Source of the DNA: JAOTVV01 sp041602035
GTDB taxonomy: Bacteria; Gemmatimonadota; Gemmatimonadetes; Gemmatimonadales; GWC2-71-9
Length of the DNA stretch: 64,000 bases
Direction: 5' to 3'
Assembly (NCBI GenBank): GCA_041602035.1
Contig: JBFIHA010000001.1
Coordinates: 1-64,000, forward strand
The notes beneath the pieces were generated by a model. That model saw only the letters and a list, made by a program, of their open reading frames with translations. It did no database searches and was not told where the DNA came from. A program made the translations under genes and the position numbers. Below, one piece after another: positions 8,363-17,026 of this stretch; the stretch's first letter is position 1, and each line of letters opens with the position of its first letter.

Positions 8363-9688
8363 ATGACATCGCGACGCCGTTTCGTGCGTGACTCCGGTAT
8401 CGTCCTCGGGACGGTGATGGTCCCCGGCGTCCTGCGGGCCCGGGCGGGGAAGGTGGCTCCCAGCGACCAGGTCCGTGTCGGGGTGATCGGCTGCAACGGG
8501 ATGGGATTCCAGAATCTGCGCTCCATTCTCAAGATCCCCGACGTGGAGTGCGCGGCACTGTGCGACGTCGATGCGTCGGTGCTGAACCGGCGTGCCGATG
8601 ACGTCGAGGGTGTCGCCAAGGTCAGACCCGCCCTCTACGCGGACTTCCGCCGCCTCCTCGAGGATCCGAACATCGATGCTGTCATCATCGGGACGCCGGA
8701 CCACTGGCACTGCCTCATGATGGTCATGGCGTGTGAGGCGGGAAAGGACGTGTACGTCGAGAAGCCGCTCGCCAATTCGATTGGTGAGTGTGCGCTGATG
8801 GTGGCAGCGGCGAAGCGGTACGGCACGGTCGTGCAAGCCGGACAGTGGCAGCGGAGCGGATCGCACTGGACCGACGCGGCCAGGTACGTGCAGTCGGGAG
8901 AGATCGGTCGGATTCGGCTCGTGAAGGCCTGGGCGTACCAGGGGTGGATGAAAGCGATACCGGTCAAGCCGGACGAGCCGGTCCCAGAAGGCGTAGACTA
9001 CGACATGTGGCTCGGGCCGGCACCCTCCCGCCCGTTCAACCCCAATCGGTTCCATTTCAACTTCCGCTGGTTCTGGGATTACGCCGGCGGGCTTATGACC
9101 GATTGGGGTGTGCACATGATCGACATGGTGCACTACGCCATGGGCGACGCGGGGCCGAAACGGGTCGCCGCGAGCGGTGGAAAGTTTGCCTATCCCGACG
9201 ATGCGTCCGAGACCCCGGACACCCTGCAGGCCACCTACGAATTCCCCGACTACTCCATGCTGTGGGAACACGCGACGGGGATCGATCTCGGTCCGTACGA
9301 GCGCAACCACGGTGTGGCGTTCATCGGGAACCGCGGCACGGTCGTGGTGGACCGCGGCAAGTGGGAGATTCTTCCCGAGACCGAAGTGATCGACGGCAAG
9401 CTGTCGTACCTGACCGCGCCGATGCCTGTTCAGCAGCGACGGGACGACGGCGGGCTCGATGCCCACATGGTGAACTTCGTCGAGTGCATCAAGACGCGGG
9501 CGCAGCCGAAGTGCAACGCGGCGGTCGCCGCGCGGGCGGCGGTGACGGCGCACCTCGGCAATATCTCTTTCAAGACGGGACGCCGGCTAACGTGGGACGA
9601 CGCCGCGCAGTCGTTTCCGGGTGACGCACCAGCGAACGCACTGCTCCGGCCCAAATATCGATCGCCGTGGAAGCTCCCCTCGGTATGA
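8363..9688 (+). CDS. Tat-exported Gfo/Idh/MocA-family oxidoreductase
   Basis: A 441-residue oxidoreductase. The start MTSRRRFVRDSG is a twin-arginine signal, with a hydrophobic stretch to about residue 25. The nucleotide motif is VGVIGCNGMG (39-48). Further family motifs are DHWH and VEKPLANS, and the C-terminal domain has WGVHMIDMVHYAMG. ATG 8363 follows GAGGAGCAAGCC; longer in-frame starts would destroy the signal peptide. It opens a rightward operon whose next gene overlaps its stop (ATGA). Many relatives act in the periplasm with bound NAD(P). Here it is followed directly by a DUF1080 protein, a combination known from 3-keto-glycoside metabolism. Confidence 0.84.
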   Translation: MTSRRRFVRDSGIVLGTVMVPGVLRARAGKVAPSDQVRVGVIGCNGMGFQNLRSILKIPDVECAALCDVDASVLNRRADDVEGVAKVRPALYADFRRLLEDPNIDAVIIGTPDHWHCLMMVMACEAGKDVYVEKPLANSIGECALMVAAAKRYGTVVQAGQWQRSGSHWTDAARYVQSGEIGRIRLVKAWAYQGWMKAIPVKPDEPVPEGVDYDMWLGPAPSRPFNPNRFHFNFRWFWDYAGGLMTDWGVHMIDMVHYAMGDAGPKRVAASGGKFAYPDDASETPDTLQATYEFPDYSMLWEHATGIDLGPYERNHGVAFIGNRGTVVVDRGKWEILPETEVIDGKLSYLTAPMPVQQRRDDGGLDAHMVNFVECIKTRAQPKCNAAVAARAAVTAHLGNISFKTGRRLTWDDAAQSFPGDAPANALLRPKYRSPWKLPSV

Positions 9689-10500
9689 GGGCCCCACCCG
9701 CGGGCCTCGCGCTGCTCCTCGCCGTCCTGCCGGCGCTTGGCGCCGGCTGTAACAGCACCCCGGATGTAGGTGACGCCACCATGGACACGCCTTCACTCGA
9801 GGGGAACGCTACCTCTCCGTCCCAGCGCCCCGAGGACACCGAGGTGTGGGAGCCGGTGCCTCCGGTAGTCACGCCGGGCCAGGCTGGCGCTCCTCCGTCG
9901 GACGCCGTCGTTCTCTTCGACGGCAGCGATCTATCGGCCTGGAGCGCGGAGGATGGGAGTGCCGCGGGATGGCGCGTCGAGGGAGGCGCCATGACCGTGG
10001 TGCCTGGGGCAGGCAGCATCCGGACGCGCCGGGGCTTCGGCGACGTCCAGCTCCACATCGAGTGGCGCACACCGGCGGAAGTCTCGGGCGAGGGCCAAGG
10101 CCGAGGCAACAGCGGGGTCTACTTCATGGAGCGCTACGAGGTCCAGGTTCTCGATTCGTACGACAACCGCACGTATTCCAACGGGCAGGCCGGTGCGATC
10201 TACAAACAGCACATTCCGTTGGTGAACGCCTCGCGTCCGCCCGGCGAATGGCAGACCTACGACGTCGTGTTCACCGCTCCACGTTTCGGGGCCGATGGGG
10301 CGCTCGTGAGCCCCGTGTCCATGACTGTGTTCCACAACGGCGTGCTGATCCAGAACCATGTCGAGCTGCGCGGCCCCACGAGCTATGTCGGCCAGCCACC
10401 GTACGAGGCGCACGCCGACCGGGCTCCGATCCTGCTGCAGGACCACGGCAATCCGGTCAGCTACCGGAACATCTGGGTGCGGGAGATCTCGGCATGGTGA
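9685..10500 (+). CDS. DUF1080 (3-keto-disaccharide hydrolase-like) lipoprotein
   Basis: A 271-residue lipoprotein: signal peptide with lipobox LGAGC (Cys22), a Pro/Ser/Thr-rich linker to about residue 75, then a DUF1080 domain. Family hallmarks are VVLFDGSDLSAW, NSGVYFMERYEVQVLDSY, WQTYDVVFTAPRF, VFHNGVLIQNHVEL and PILLQDHGNPVSYRNIW. The domain is a concanavalin-like beta sandwich; characterised members cleave or hydrate 3-keto-glycosides. ATG 9685 overlaps the upstream stop (ATGA); the in-frame GTG at 9667 would put the start deeper inside the neighbour. It probably acts after the Tat-exported oxidoreductase, in the periplasm or on the cell surface. Confidence 0.82.
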   Translation: MRAPPAGLALLLAVLPALGAGCNSTPDVGDATMDTPSLEGNATSPSQRPEDTEVWEPVPPVVTPGQAGAPPSDAVVLFDGSDLSAWSAEDGSAAGWRVEGGAMTVVPGAGSIRTRRGFGDVQLHIEWRTPAEVSGEGQGRGNSGVYFMERYEVQVLDSYDNRTYSNGQAGAIYKQHIPLVNASRPPGEWQTYDVVFTAPRFGADGALVSPVSMTVFHNGVLIQNHVELRGPTSYVGQPPYEAHADRAPILLQDHGNPVSYRNIWVREISAW

Positions 10501-11480
10501 CGAAACCGCCCCAGCGAATCCAGCCACTGATCGTTGGCCGGGGCGCGGCTGGGAAGGCCCTGCGCCATGCCCTCGCCATGTACCCCGACGAAGTGGCACC
10601 GGCACTCTGGCTGGAACGCGGGGCGCCGCTCCCTCGGCCGGAGCAGCCCGACCTGGCATTGCTCGTCGTGGCAGGGCCACACGCGCTCCACGCGCCACGT
10701 CTGCTCGAGGCGGCCGACTGCGGATACCGGTTCGCCATCTGCGAGAAGCCGGCCGCCGTCGACCTCGACCAGATCGAGGCGCTCGACGGACTCCCAATAG
10801 CTGTGTGGATTTGCCACGGATACCGTCTTCTCTGGGGGCCTCAGGAGTTGAAGCGAGCGATCGCCGCCGGACGCTTCGGCACGCTCATGTCGATCGAGGG
10901 CCGTTACTGGCAATCGAGCGCCACCCGGACACCCACCGGAGGCGCTTGGAAGGACGCTCCCGAACTCGGTGGGCGATTTGATGTGCTGCTCGACCTGGCC
11001 ACCCACTATGCCGACCTGGTCACGTATCTCTGTGGACGCCTTCCTGACCGTACCGTCGTTCGTCGGTGGTTCGTCAACGCGGCCGCAACGCATCGGGACA
11101 CCCACGTGCATCTGACCATGGAGTTCGGCGATCTCGTCAGCTTCGGCTCGGTATCCAAGACCGTGCACGGGGCAGGGAACAGGCTGGAGTTGGAGATCGT
11201 TGGCGAGCGCGCCTCGGCGAGTTGGTCGTTCGAACGGCCCGACGTGATCGTCTGGGGCGACGGCGGATCACGCTCGACTCACGTCCGCACCGATGCGGCG
11301 CTTCCCGCACGTCCGGCGCCGTTCCACGGTCTTGGATGGATGGAAGGGTACGGTCGCCTGGTCGGTGAGGTGGTCGCGCACATGCACGGGACCCGCACGG
11401 CCGACGCACCCACGTTGGAAGAGCATCTCGGCGTCGTGCGCTGTCTGCTCGACGCCGCGGATCGCGAGCATGGGCACTGA
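10494..11480 (+). CDS. Gfo/Idh/MocA-like oxidoreductase, cytosolic
   Basis: A 328-residue protein lacking an export signal. The N-terminus MVTKPPQRIQPLIVGRGAAGKAL carries a Rossmann glycine motif, and CEKPAAVDLDQ matches the EKP motif. The C-terminal part (LDLATHYADLVTYL, followed by beta strands) fits the substrate-binding domain. It is shorter than the other three family members in the window. The start overlaps the end of the DUF1080 gene and its own end overlaps the GH5 start by 11 bases. It may process the oxidised sugar after uptake, or regenerate the hydroxyl. Substrate unknown. Confidence 0.72.
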   Translation: MVTKPPQRIQPLIVGRGAAGKALRHALAMYPDEVAPALWLERGAPLPRPEQPDLALLVVAGPHALHAPRLLEAADCGYRFAICEKPAAVDLDQIEALDGLPIAVWICHGYRLLWGPQELKRAIAAGRFGTLMSIEGRYWQSSATRTPTGGAWKDAPELGGRFDVLLDLATHYADLVTYLCGRLPDRTVVRRWFVNAAATHRDTHVHLTMEFGDLVSFGSVSKTVHGAGNRLELEIVGERASASWSFERPDVIVWGDGGSRSTHVRTDAALPARPAPFHGLGWMEGYGRLVGEVVAHMHGTRTADAPTLEEHLGVVRCLLDAADREHGH

Positions 11481-13554
11481 GCGCGGCGGCGTGGGCCCGG
11501 CTCGGGCGCATGCGGCACGCTGCGCCGCTTCCCTGGCGATTCTGGCGCTGGTGGCATCCACTGGGTGCAGGCCGCCCTTCAAGGGGTACACGACCCGAGG
11601 TGACCAGATCGTCGACCGCGTCACGAACGAGCGCGTCCATCTGATCGGCTTCGGGCTGGGTGGTTGGCTCTTGCCCGAGGGGTACATGTGGGGCATCCGT
11701 ACCCTCGATCGGCCGTGGCAGTTCGAGCAGGCGATCGAGGACCTGATTGGCGCATCGGACGCCGCCGAGTTCTGGGGGCGATATCACGACAACTACGTGA
11801 CCGAGCAGGACGTGCGCGCCATGGCGGCGATGGGGGTGAACTCCATTCGTCCCGCTTTGCTCGCCTCGAAGCTGATGCCGAAGGAGCAACCGGCATTCCC
11901 GCCGTACACGTTTTCCGACGAGGGCTTCCGGTTTCTGGATTCGATTGTCGCCTGGGGCACTCGGCACCGCGTGGGCATCATCTGGGACATGCACGGTGCG
12001 CCGGGCGCGCAGAATGCCGAGAACATCGCCGACAGCGACGGTGAAGCCCGGCTGTGGACCGAGCCGGAGATCTACTGGCCCCGCCTCAACGCGCTGTGGC
12101 GCCGGATCGCGGAGCGGTACGTCGGGACCCCGTACATCATCGGGTACGATCTGCTCAACGAGCCGCTCCTGCGACGCTACGAGGGCATCGATGCGGCGGA
12201 CCTCCGCACGCTGTACGTCCAGCTGACCGAGACCATCCGGGAGGTGGATCCGCACGGCATCATCTTTGTCGAAGGGGACGACTGGGCACAGAACTTCAGC
12301 ATGCTCGAGCCGATCGACTGGGATCCGCACCTGGTGCTGGCGTTCCATTCCTATCCGCCCACGGTGTCCGCGGACGGCCTCGCGCGCTGGGACAGTCTGC
12401 GAATCCGCTTTGACGTGCCACTCTGGCACGGGGAGACCGGTGAGGTGGGGGCGCCGTTCGATCGCAACCGGGAGTCAACCAGGTTCCTACGATCGGCGAA
12501 CGTGGGGTGGAGTTGGTGGACGCACAAGAAGATCGCGCGGGAGACGCAGCCCTGGCATTGCCCGGCTACCGACGGGTTCCAGCGCATTCTGGACTACTGG
12601 CAGGGACGGGCAGACCGGCCGACGGCGGCGCAGGCACGCGAGTGGTTATTCGATCAAGCCGAGAAGGTGCACAGCCGGTACTGCGACTTCCTGCCCGACA
12701 TGGTCGCATCGCTCGACGGGCTCGATCCCCAGGGCTGGCTCTCCATTCGCGAGAACGAACCGCCCGCGATCTATCGGCAGCCGGCTGAGACGATGGTCCC
12801 GGTCGGCGACGCTGTCGTGTTGCGCGTGCGCGCCACCGGGTATCCGCTGCAGTACGCCTGGCTGCGGGACGGGCAGCCGGTCGAGGGGGAGTCGAACCCG
12901 AGCGTGGTCGTCGCGCCGACGTCGGAAACCGAGTCGGCCGTGTGGCAGGCGGTTGTCGCGAACACACTCGGCGCGGACACGAGCGCGGCCGTTCGCGTTG
13001 CAGTACGTCCATTCGCGGGAACGGAGGTGCCGCGCGCGACCGCGTTCGGCGCGTTCATGCCCGTGGCGCGGCTGGTCACGGGTGCGACCCGGCCCGCCTC
13101 GGACGATCTGTCGGCGCGCTGGGCACTGCGCTGGGATGATGAGGGCTTGCACGGTCGTATCGAGGTGCATGATCCGGTGCTGCGGAATCGGGACGGCCGA
13201 CCGCACCACAACGACGGGGTGGAGATCTACCTCGATCTGGACAACGCCAAGAGCCTTGGCTACGAGCCGGACGATGTGCAGATCCGGGTCATCCGCGATG
13301 GACCGGTCTCCGCCGACCGCGGCAGCTTGCCGCGAGGATTATCGTCGTCGCAGCAGGAAATCGTTGGCGGGTATCGCGTCGACTTCACTCTGCCTCTCGC
13401 TACGGCGATGGGCGCCGGTACCTTCATCGGGATCGACGTCCACGTGATTGATAACGACGACGATCGGCGGGAGCACAAGATCGGCTGGGCGGCGGAAGAC
13501 GACGAGGCCTATCGCTCGCCCGCCGCGCTGGGAACGATTCGGTTGGGAGGGTGA
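11470..13554 (+). CDS. GH5-type glycoside hydrolase lipoprotein with Ig-like and CBM9-like domains
   Basis: A 694-residue lipoprotein with lipobox VASTGC (Cys33). The catalytic barrel spans about residues 38-400. LLNEP gives the acid/base Glu231 and WHGETGEVG the nucleophile, probably Glu322, as in GH5/clan GH-A. An Ig-like region (about 425-515, with QYAWLRDGQPVEG) follows. A C-terminal CBM9-like sandwich contains RWDDEGLHGRIEVHD and HNDGVEIYLDLD. The family cleaves beta-glucans, beta-mannans or related chains; the surface anchor implies action on external polymer. It sits in the overlapping operon between an oxidoreductase and a deacetylase, and the GH3 downstream could finish its oligosaccharides. 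Confidence 0.82.
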   Translation: MGTERGGVGPARAHAARCAASLAILALVASTGCRPPFKGYTTRGDQIVDRVTNERVHLIGFGLGGWLLPEGYMWGIRTLDRPWQFEQAIEDLIGASDAAEFWGRYHDNYVTEQDVRAMAAMGVNSIRPALLASKLMPKEQPAFPPYTFSDEGFRFLDSIVAWGTRHRVGIIWDMHGAPGAQNAENIADSDGEARLWTEPEIYWPRLNALWRRIAERYVGTPYIIGYDLLNEPLLRRYEGIDAADLRTLYVQLTETIREVDPHGIIFVEGDDWAQNFSMLEPIDWDPHLVLAFHSYPPTVSADGLARWDSLRIRFDVPLWHGETGEVGAPFDRNRESTRFLRSANVGWSWWTHKKIARETQPWHCPATDGFQRILDYWQGRADRPTAAQAREWLFDQAEKVHSRYCDFLPDMVASLDGLDPQGWLSIRENEPPAIYRQPAETMVPVGDAVVLRVRATGYPLQYAWLRDGQPVEGESNPSVVVAPTSETESAVWQAVVANTLGADTSAAVRVAVRPFAGTEVPRATAFGAFMPVARLVTGATRPASDDLSARWALRWDDEGLHGRIEVHDPVLRNRDGRPHHNDGVEIYLDLDNAKSLGYEPDDVQIRVIRDGPVSADRGSLPRGLSSSQQEIVGGYRVDFTLPLATAMGAGTFIGIDVHVIDNDDDRREHKIGWAAEDDEAYRSPAALGTIRLGG

Positions 13555-13556
13555 CC

Positions 13557-14492
13557 ATGAAGATCTCCGCAGTCGCAGCCACGCTGTGCGGAGTGATGCT
13601 GTTCGTTGCACCGTCCGGTGTAGCGGGGCAGCAGACGCTGGCCGAAAAGCTGGGCTATGCGGCGGACGCGAAGCTCCTGATCGTCCATGCGGACGACATC
13701 GGGGTGGCCCGGTCCGTGAACATCGCCACGGCACGCGCGTTCGAGCAGGGGGCGATCACGTCCGGGAGCGTCATGGTTCCCTGTCCGTGGTTCCCGGATT
13801 TCGCAGCCTTCTACCGGGACAACGGGCCGTTCGACGTCGGGATCCACATCACCCTGACGGCCGAGTGGGACTACTACAAGTGGGGCGGCGTCTCGCCGGC
13901 GGGAGAGATTCCCAGCCTTCTGAACGACTACGGGCACTTCTATGCGACCGTGGAGGAGGTGGCCCAGCACGCCGACCCGACCGAGGTCGAAACGGAGATC
14001 CGGGCACAAATCGAACGCGCCGTCGCCCTGGGGGTGAGACCGACCCACCTGGACACGCACATGGGCAGCGTGATGGCCAGGCCCGAGCTGGTGCACATCT
14101 ACCTGAAGCTCGGCAGTGAGTACGGGCTGCCCGTGCTGATGCCGTCGCGGGGCTGGTCACAGGACTTTCCGGAAGCCATCCGAGCCGAATTGGCCGGCGG
14201 ATTCCCGTTGCTGGATGGGTTGTACATGATGCTCGCCAACGACCCCACGAAATCGTGGAGTGAGGCGTACGGCGAGATGATCGCCGCGATGGGTCCCGGG
14301 CTGAACCAGCTCATTGTCCACCTGGCCGTCGACGATACCGAGATGCAAGCTGTTACGGTCAACCACCCGGACTTCGGATCGGCCTGGCGGCAGAAGGACC
14401 TGGATTTCGTGATGAGCCAGGAATTCAAGGATCTGCTGGCGGCGCACGACATTCGCCTGGTGTCGTGGGATCAGATCCGTGAGGTGATGTAG
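13557..14492 (+). CDS. Secreted YdjC/ChbG-type carbohydrate deacetylase
   Basis: A 311-residue protein with a signal peptide (about 1-25, ending VAGQQ). The YdjC-family metal site is visible: LLIVHADDIGVARSVN (Asp pair) and THLDTHMGS (two His), plus FDVGIHITLTAEWD. The family removes acetyl groups from chito-oligosaccharides and similar sugars. ChbG itself is cytosolic, so a signal peptide is unusual and points to periplasmic or external acetylated glycans. ATG 13557 is preceded by GGGAGG with 6-base spacing and lies 2 bases after the GH5 stop. Confidence 0.8.
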   Translation: MKISAVAATLCGVMLFVAPSGVAGQQTLAEKLGYAADAKLLIVHADDIGVARSVNIATARAFEQGAITSGSVMVPCPWFPDFAAFYRDNGPFDVGIHITLTAEWDYYKWGGVSPAGEIPSLLNDYGHFYATVEEVAQHADPTEVETEIRAQIERAVALGVRPTHLDTHMGSVMARPELVHIYLKLGSEYGLPVLMPSRGWSQDFPEAIRAELAGGFPLLDGLYMMLANDPTKSWSEAYGEMIAAMGPGLNQLIVHLAVDDTEMQAVTVNHPDFGSAWRQKDLDFVMSQEFKDLLAAHDIRLVSWDQIREVM

Positions 14493-14580
14493 CGGTCCCC
14501 GTGATGGATGGTATGGAAACGGCTCGCGCCGGTCCGGCACCAAGGCCGCGGGCAATTCGGAGATGGGAGGGTCTGGGACG

Positions 14581-16974
14581 ATGGATCGTCATTCGTATGC
14601 ACACACTTCACCTTGGCTGAGCCGGTTCTCGCTCCCGGCACTCGCCGCACTGCTGCTCGTTCCCATGGCACCCGCGTTGGCGCAACAGCCTCCGCAACTC
14701 GGTCAGCATTCCGTCGCCGAGGTCGTCGATGCCATGACTGTGGAGGAGAAGGTGCGGCTCCTGGTGGGGATGGGGTTTCACATGGACATCCCGTTCCTCC
14801 CGCCGATGGATCCGGAAGACGCGAAGGTGCCGGAGAAGGTCCAGGGGGCTGCGGGGCGCACGCACGCCATCCCGAGGCTTGGCATTCCGTCCATGACCCT
14901 GGCCGACGGCCCGGCTGGCCTCCGCATCGCCCCGGTTCGTGAAGGCGATCCGGACACGAAGTACTGGGCGACCGCGTTTCCCGTGGCGACGCTTACCGCC
15001 TCGTCGTGGGACACCTCGCTGCTCCAAAGGGTCGGCAGAGTGTTCGGCCGGGAGGTGCGGGAGTACGGTGTGGACATCCTTCTCGCGCCCGGGATGAACA
15101 TCCATCGGAATCCACTCGGCGGCCGCAACTTCGAGTACTACTCCGAAGATCCCCTGTTGTCCGGCCGTCTCGCCGCCGCGTTCATCGATGGCGTGGAGTC
15201 CGAGGGCGTCGGAACCTCTCCCAAGCACTTCGCCGCGAACAACCAGGAGTTCAACCGGATGCAGTCGAACACATTGGTCAGCGAGCGGGCGCTGCGGGAG
15301 ATCTATCTGCGGGGGTTCGAGATCGCCGTCAGGGAATCGCAACCGTGGACGGTGATGTCGTCCTATAACTTCATCAACGGTACCTACACCTCCCAGAGCC
15401 GCGACCTGCTGACCACCATTCTCAGGGACGAGTGGGGATTCGAGGGGTTCGTGATGACGGACTGGTTCGGGGGCCGCGATGCCGTGGCGCAGGTGAAGGC
15501 CGGTAACGACGTCATCATGCCCGGATACCTGCAACAGACCACGGATCTCCTCGCCGCCGCGGCGAAGGGAACGCTAAGCGAGGCGGAGCTGGACATCAAT
15601 GTCGAGCGAGTGCTGCGTGTCATCCTGCAGTCGCCGTCGTTCGCAGGGTACGCGTACTCGGATCAGCCGGACCTGGCTGCGCACGCTCGGTTGGCCCGCC
15701 GGGCGGCGGGGCAGGGCATGGTACTGCTGAAGAACGATGGCCGTGCCTTACCGCTCCCACCTTCGGGCACGGTGGCCCTGTTCGGGAACGCCGGGTACGA
15801 CCTCGTGGTGGGCGGGACCGGCAGCGGGGAGGTGAATGAAGCCTACGTGGTATCCCTCGACGCCGGGCTGGCCGATGCCGGGTATGTCGTCGAGTCGTCG
15901 CTGCGAGATTCCTACCGTGCTCACATCGCCGCCGAGAAGGCGAAGCGACCGCCCCAGCCGCTACCGTTCTTCCCACAGCCGCCGATTCCGGAGCTGGTGC
16001 TGGAAGCCGAACGGATCACTGGCCTCGCTCGGTCAGCAGATGCCGCCGTCATCACGCTCGGTCGCAACTCCGGTGAGTTCAGCGATCGGAAGCTGGAAGA
16101 CGACTTTCTGTTGTCGGACACGGAGCATACCCTGATTCGCACCGTGTCCCAGGCGTTCCGCGCCACAGGCAAGAAGGTCATCGTGGTGATGAACGTGGCC
16201 GGGGTCACCGAGGTGGCGAGCTGGCGTGACCACGCCGACGCGATTTTGGTCGCGTGGCAGCCGGGACAGGAAGGCGGCAACGCCATCGCCGACGTCCTGC
16301 GTGGTGCGGTGAACCCGTCGGGCAGGCTACCGATGACGTTCCCGATGAGCTACGCCGACGTGCCGTCCGCCGAGAACTTCCCAGGCAAGGTGCTGTCCGG
16401 TGAGCCTGAGACCGGCATGCCGGCGATCTTCGGGGTGCCGACCGAAGTCACGTACGATGAGGGCATCTACGTGGGCTACCGCTACTACACCACGTTCGGT
16501 ATCGAGCCCGCCTATCCGTTCGGCTACGGCCTGTCGTACACCGACTTCGAGTATGGCGACCTTCGGCTGAGTCCGGCCAACGTTGCCGGCGAGATCACGG
16601 CCACCGTGACGGTGCGGAACGCCGGTGACATGGCGGGCCGAGACGTTGTGCAGCTCTATCTCAGCGCGCCGGGCAATACGCTGGAGAAGCCGGTACGCGA
16701 GCTTCGGGCGTTCGCCAAGACCGGCCTGCTACAACCCGGCCAGTCCGAGACCGTGTCGCTGACGTTCGGGGGCAGGGACCTCGCGTCGTTCGACACGGCG
16801 CGTGCCGCCTGGATCGCCGAGGCCGGCACGTACGCGGTGGAGATCGGGACTTCGGCGGCGACCATCGAACAGCGTGCGACGTTCGATCTTGCTGGGGAGC
16901 TTGTTGTCGAGCAGGTGCACAACGCGCTCGTGCCCCAGGTGCCGATTCAGGAGCGGACGCGCCCCGGGCGTTGA
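14581..16974 (+). CDS. GH3 beta-glucosidase, secreted
   Basis: A 797-residue GH3 enzyme with a signal peptide (ends about residue 35, PALAQQP). The order is the GH3 N-terminal barrel (LADGPAGLR, KHFAANNQEFNR), the nucleophile in VMTDWFGG (Asp294), the C-terminal sandwich (GMVLLKNDGRALPL, GQEGGNAIADVL) and a fibronectin III-like end (AFAKTGLLQPGQSETVSL). This layout is typical of periplasmic or secreted beta-glucosidases/xylosidases. It follows the deacetylase after 88 bases and ends at a hairpin shared with the convergent esterase gene. It probably hydrolyses oligosaccharides released by the GH5 enzyme. Confidence 0.9.
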   Translation: MDRHSYAHTSPWLSRFSLPALAALLLVPMAPALAQQPPQLGQHSVAEVVDAMTVEEKVRLLVGMGFHMDIPFLPPMDPEDAKVPEKVQGAAGRTHAIPRLGIPSMTLADGPAGLRIAPVREGDPDTKYWATAFPVATLTASSWDTSLLQRVGRVFGREVREYGVDILLAPGMNIHRNPLGGRNFEYYSEDPLLSGRLAAAFIDGVESEGVGTSPKHFAANNQEFNRMQSNTLVSERALREIYLRGFEIAVRESQPWTVMSSYNFINGTYTSQSRDLLTTILRDEWGFEGFVMTDWFGGRDAVAQVKAGNDVIMPGYLQQTTDLLAAAAKGTLSEAELDINVERVLRVILQSPSFAGYAYSDQPDLAAHARLARRAAGQGMVLLKNDGRALPLPPSGTVALFGNAGYDLVVGGTGSGEVNEAYVVSLDAGLADAGYVVESSLRDSYRAHIAAEKAKRPPQPLPFFPQPPIPELVLEAERITGLARSADAAVITLGRNSGEFSDRKLEDDFLLSDTEHTLIRTVSQAFRATGKKVIVVMNVAGVTEVASWRDHADAILVAWQPGQEGGNAIADVLRGAVNPSGRLPMTFPMSYADVPSAENFPGKVLSGEPETGMPAIFGVPTEVTYDEGIYVGYRYYTTFGIEPAYPFGYGLSYTDFEYGDLRLSPANVAGEITATVTVRNAGDMAGRDVVQLYLSAPGNTLEKPVRELRAFAKTGLLQPGQSETVSLTFGGRDLASFDTARAAWIAEAGTYAVEIGTSAATIEQRATFDLAGELVVEQVHNALVPQVPIQERTRPGR

Positions 16975-17003
16975 GGCGCGTCGGAAGGGATCTGTCACGC
17001 GGA

Positions 17004-17025
17004 CCACGCCCCCGCGGGGGCGTGG
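17004..17025. terminator. Perfect 22-base palindrome between convergent genes
   Basis: A perfect inverted repeat (CCACGCCCCCG and its complement) lies between the stops of the GH3 gene and the leftward esterase gene. It would fold into a very GC-rich hairpin in either transcript. There is no U-run on either side, so if it terminates transcription it would be a hairpin-only or bidirectional terminator. Confidence 0.45.
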
Positions 17026-17026
17026 C

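Noticed and set aside
12266..13447. A second rightward frame of 393 codons inside the GH5 gene
   Set aside because: The translation is dominated by Arg, Ser, Thr and Cys, and the overlapping frame has clear GH5 and CBM9-like features.
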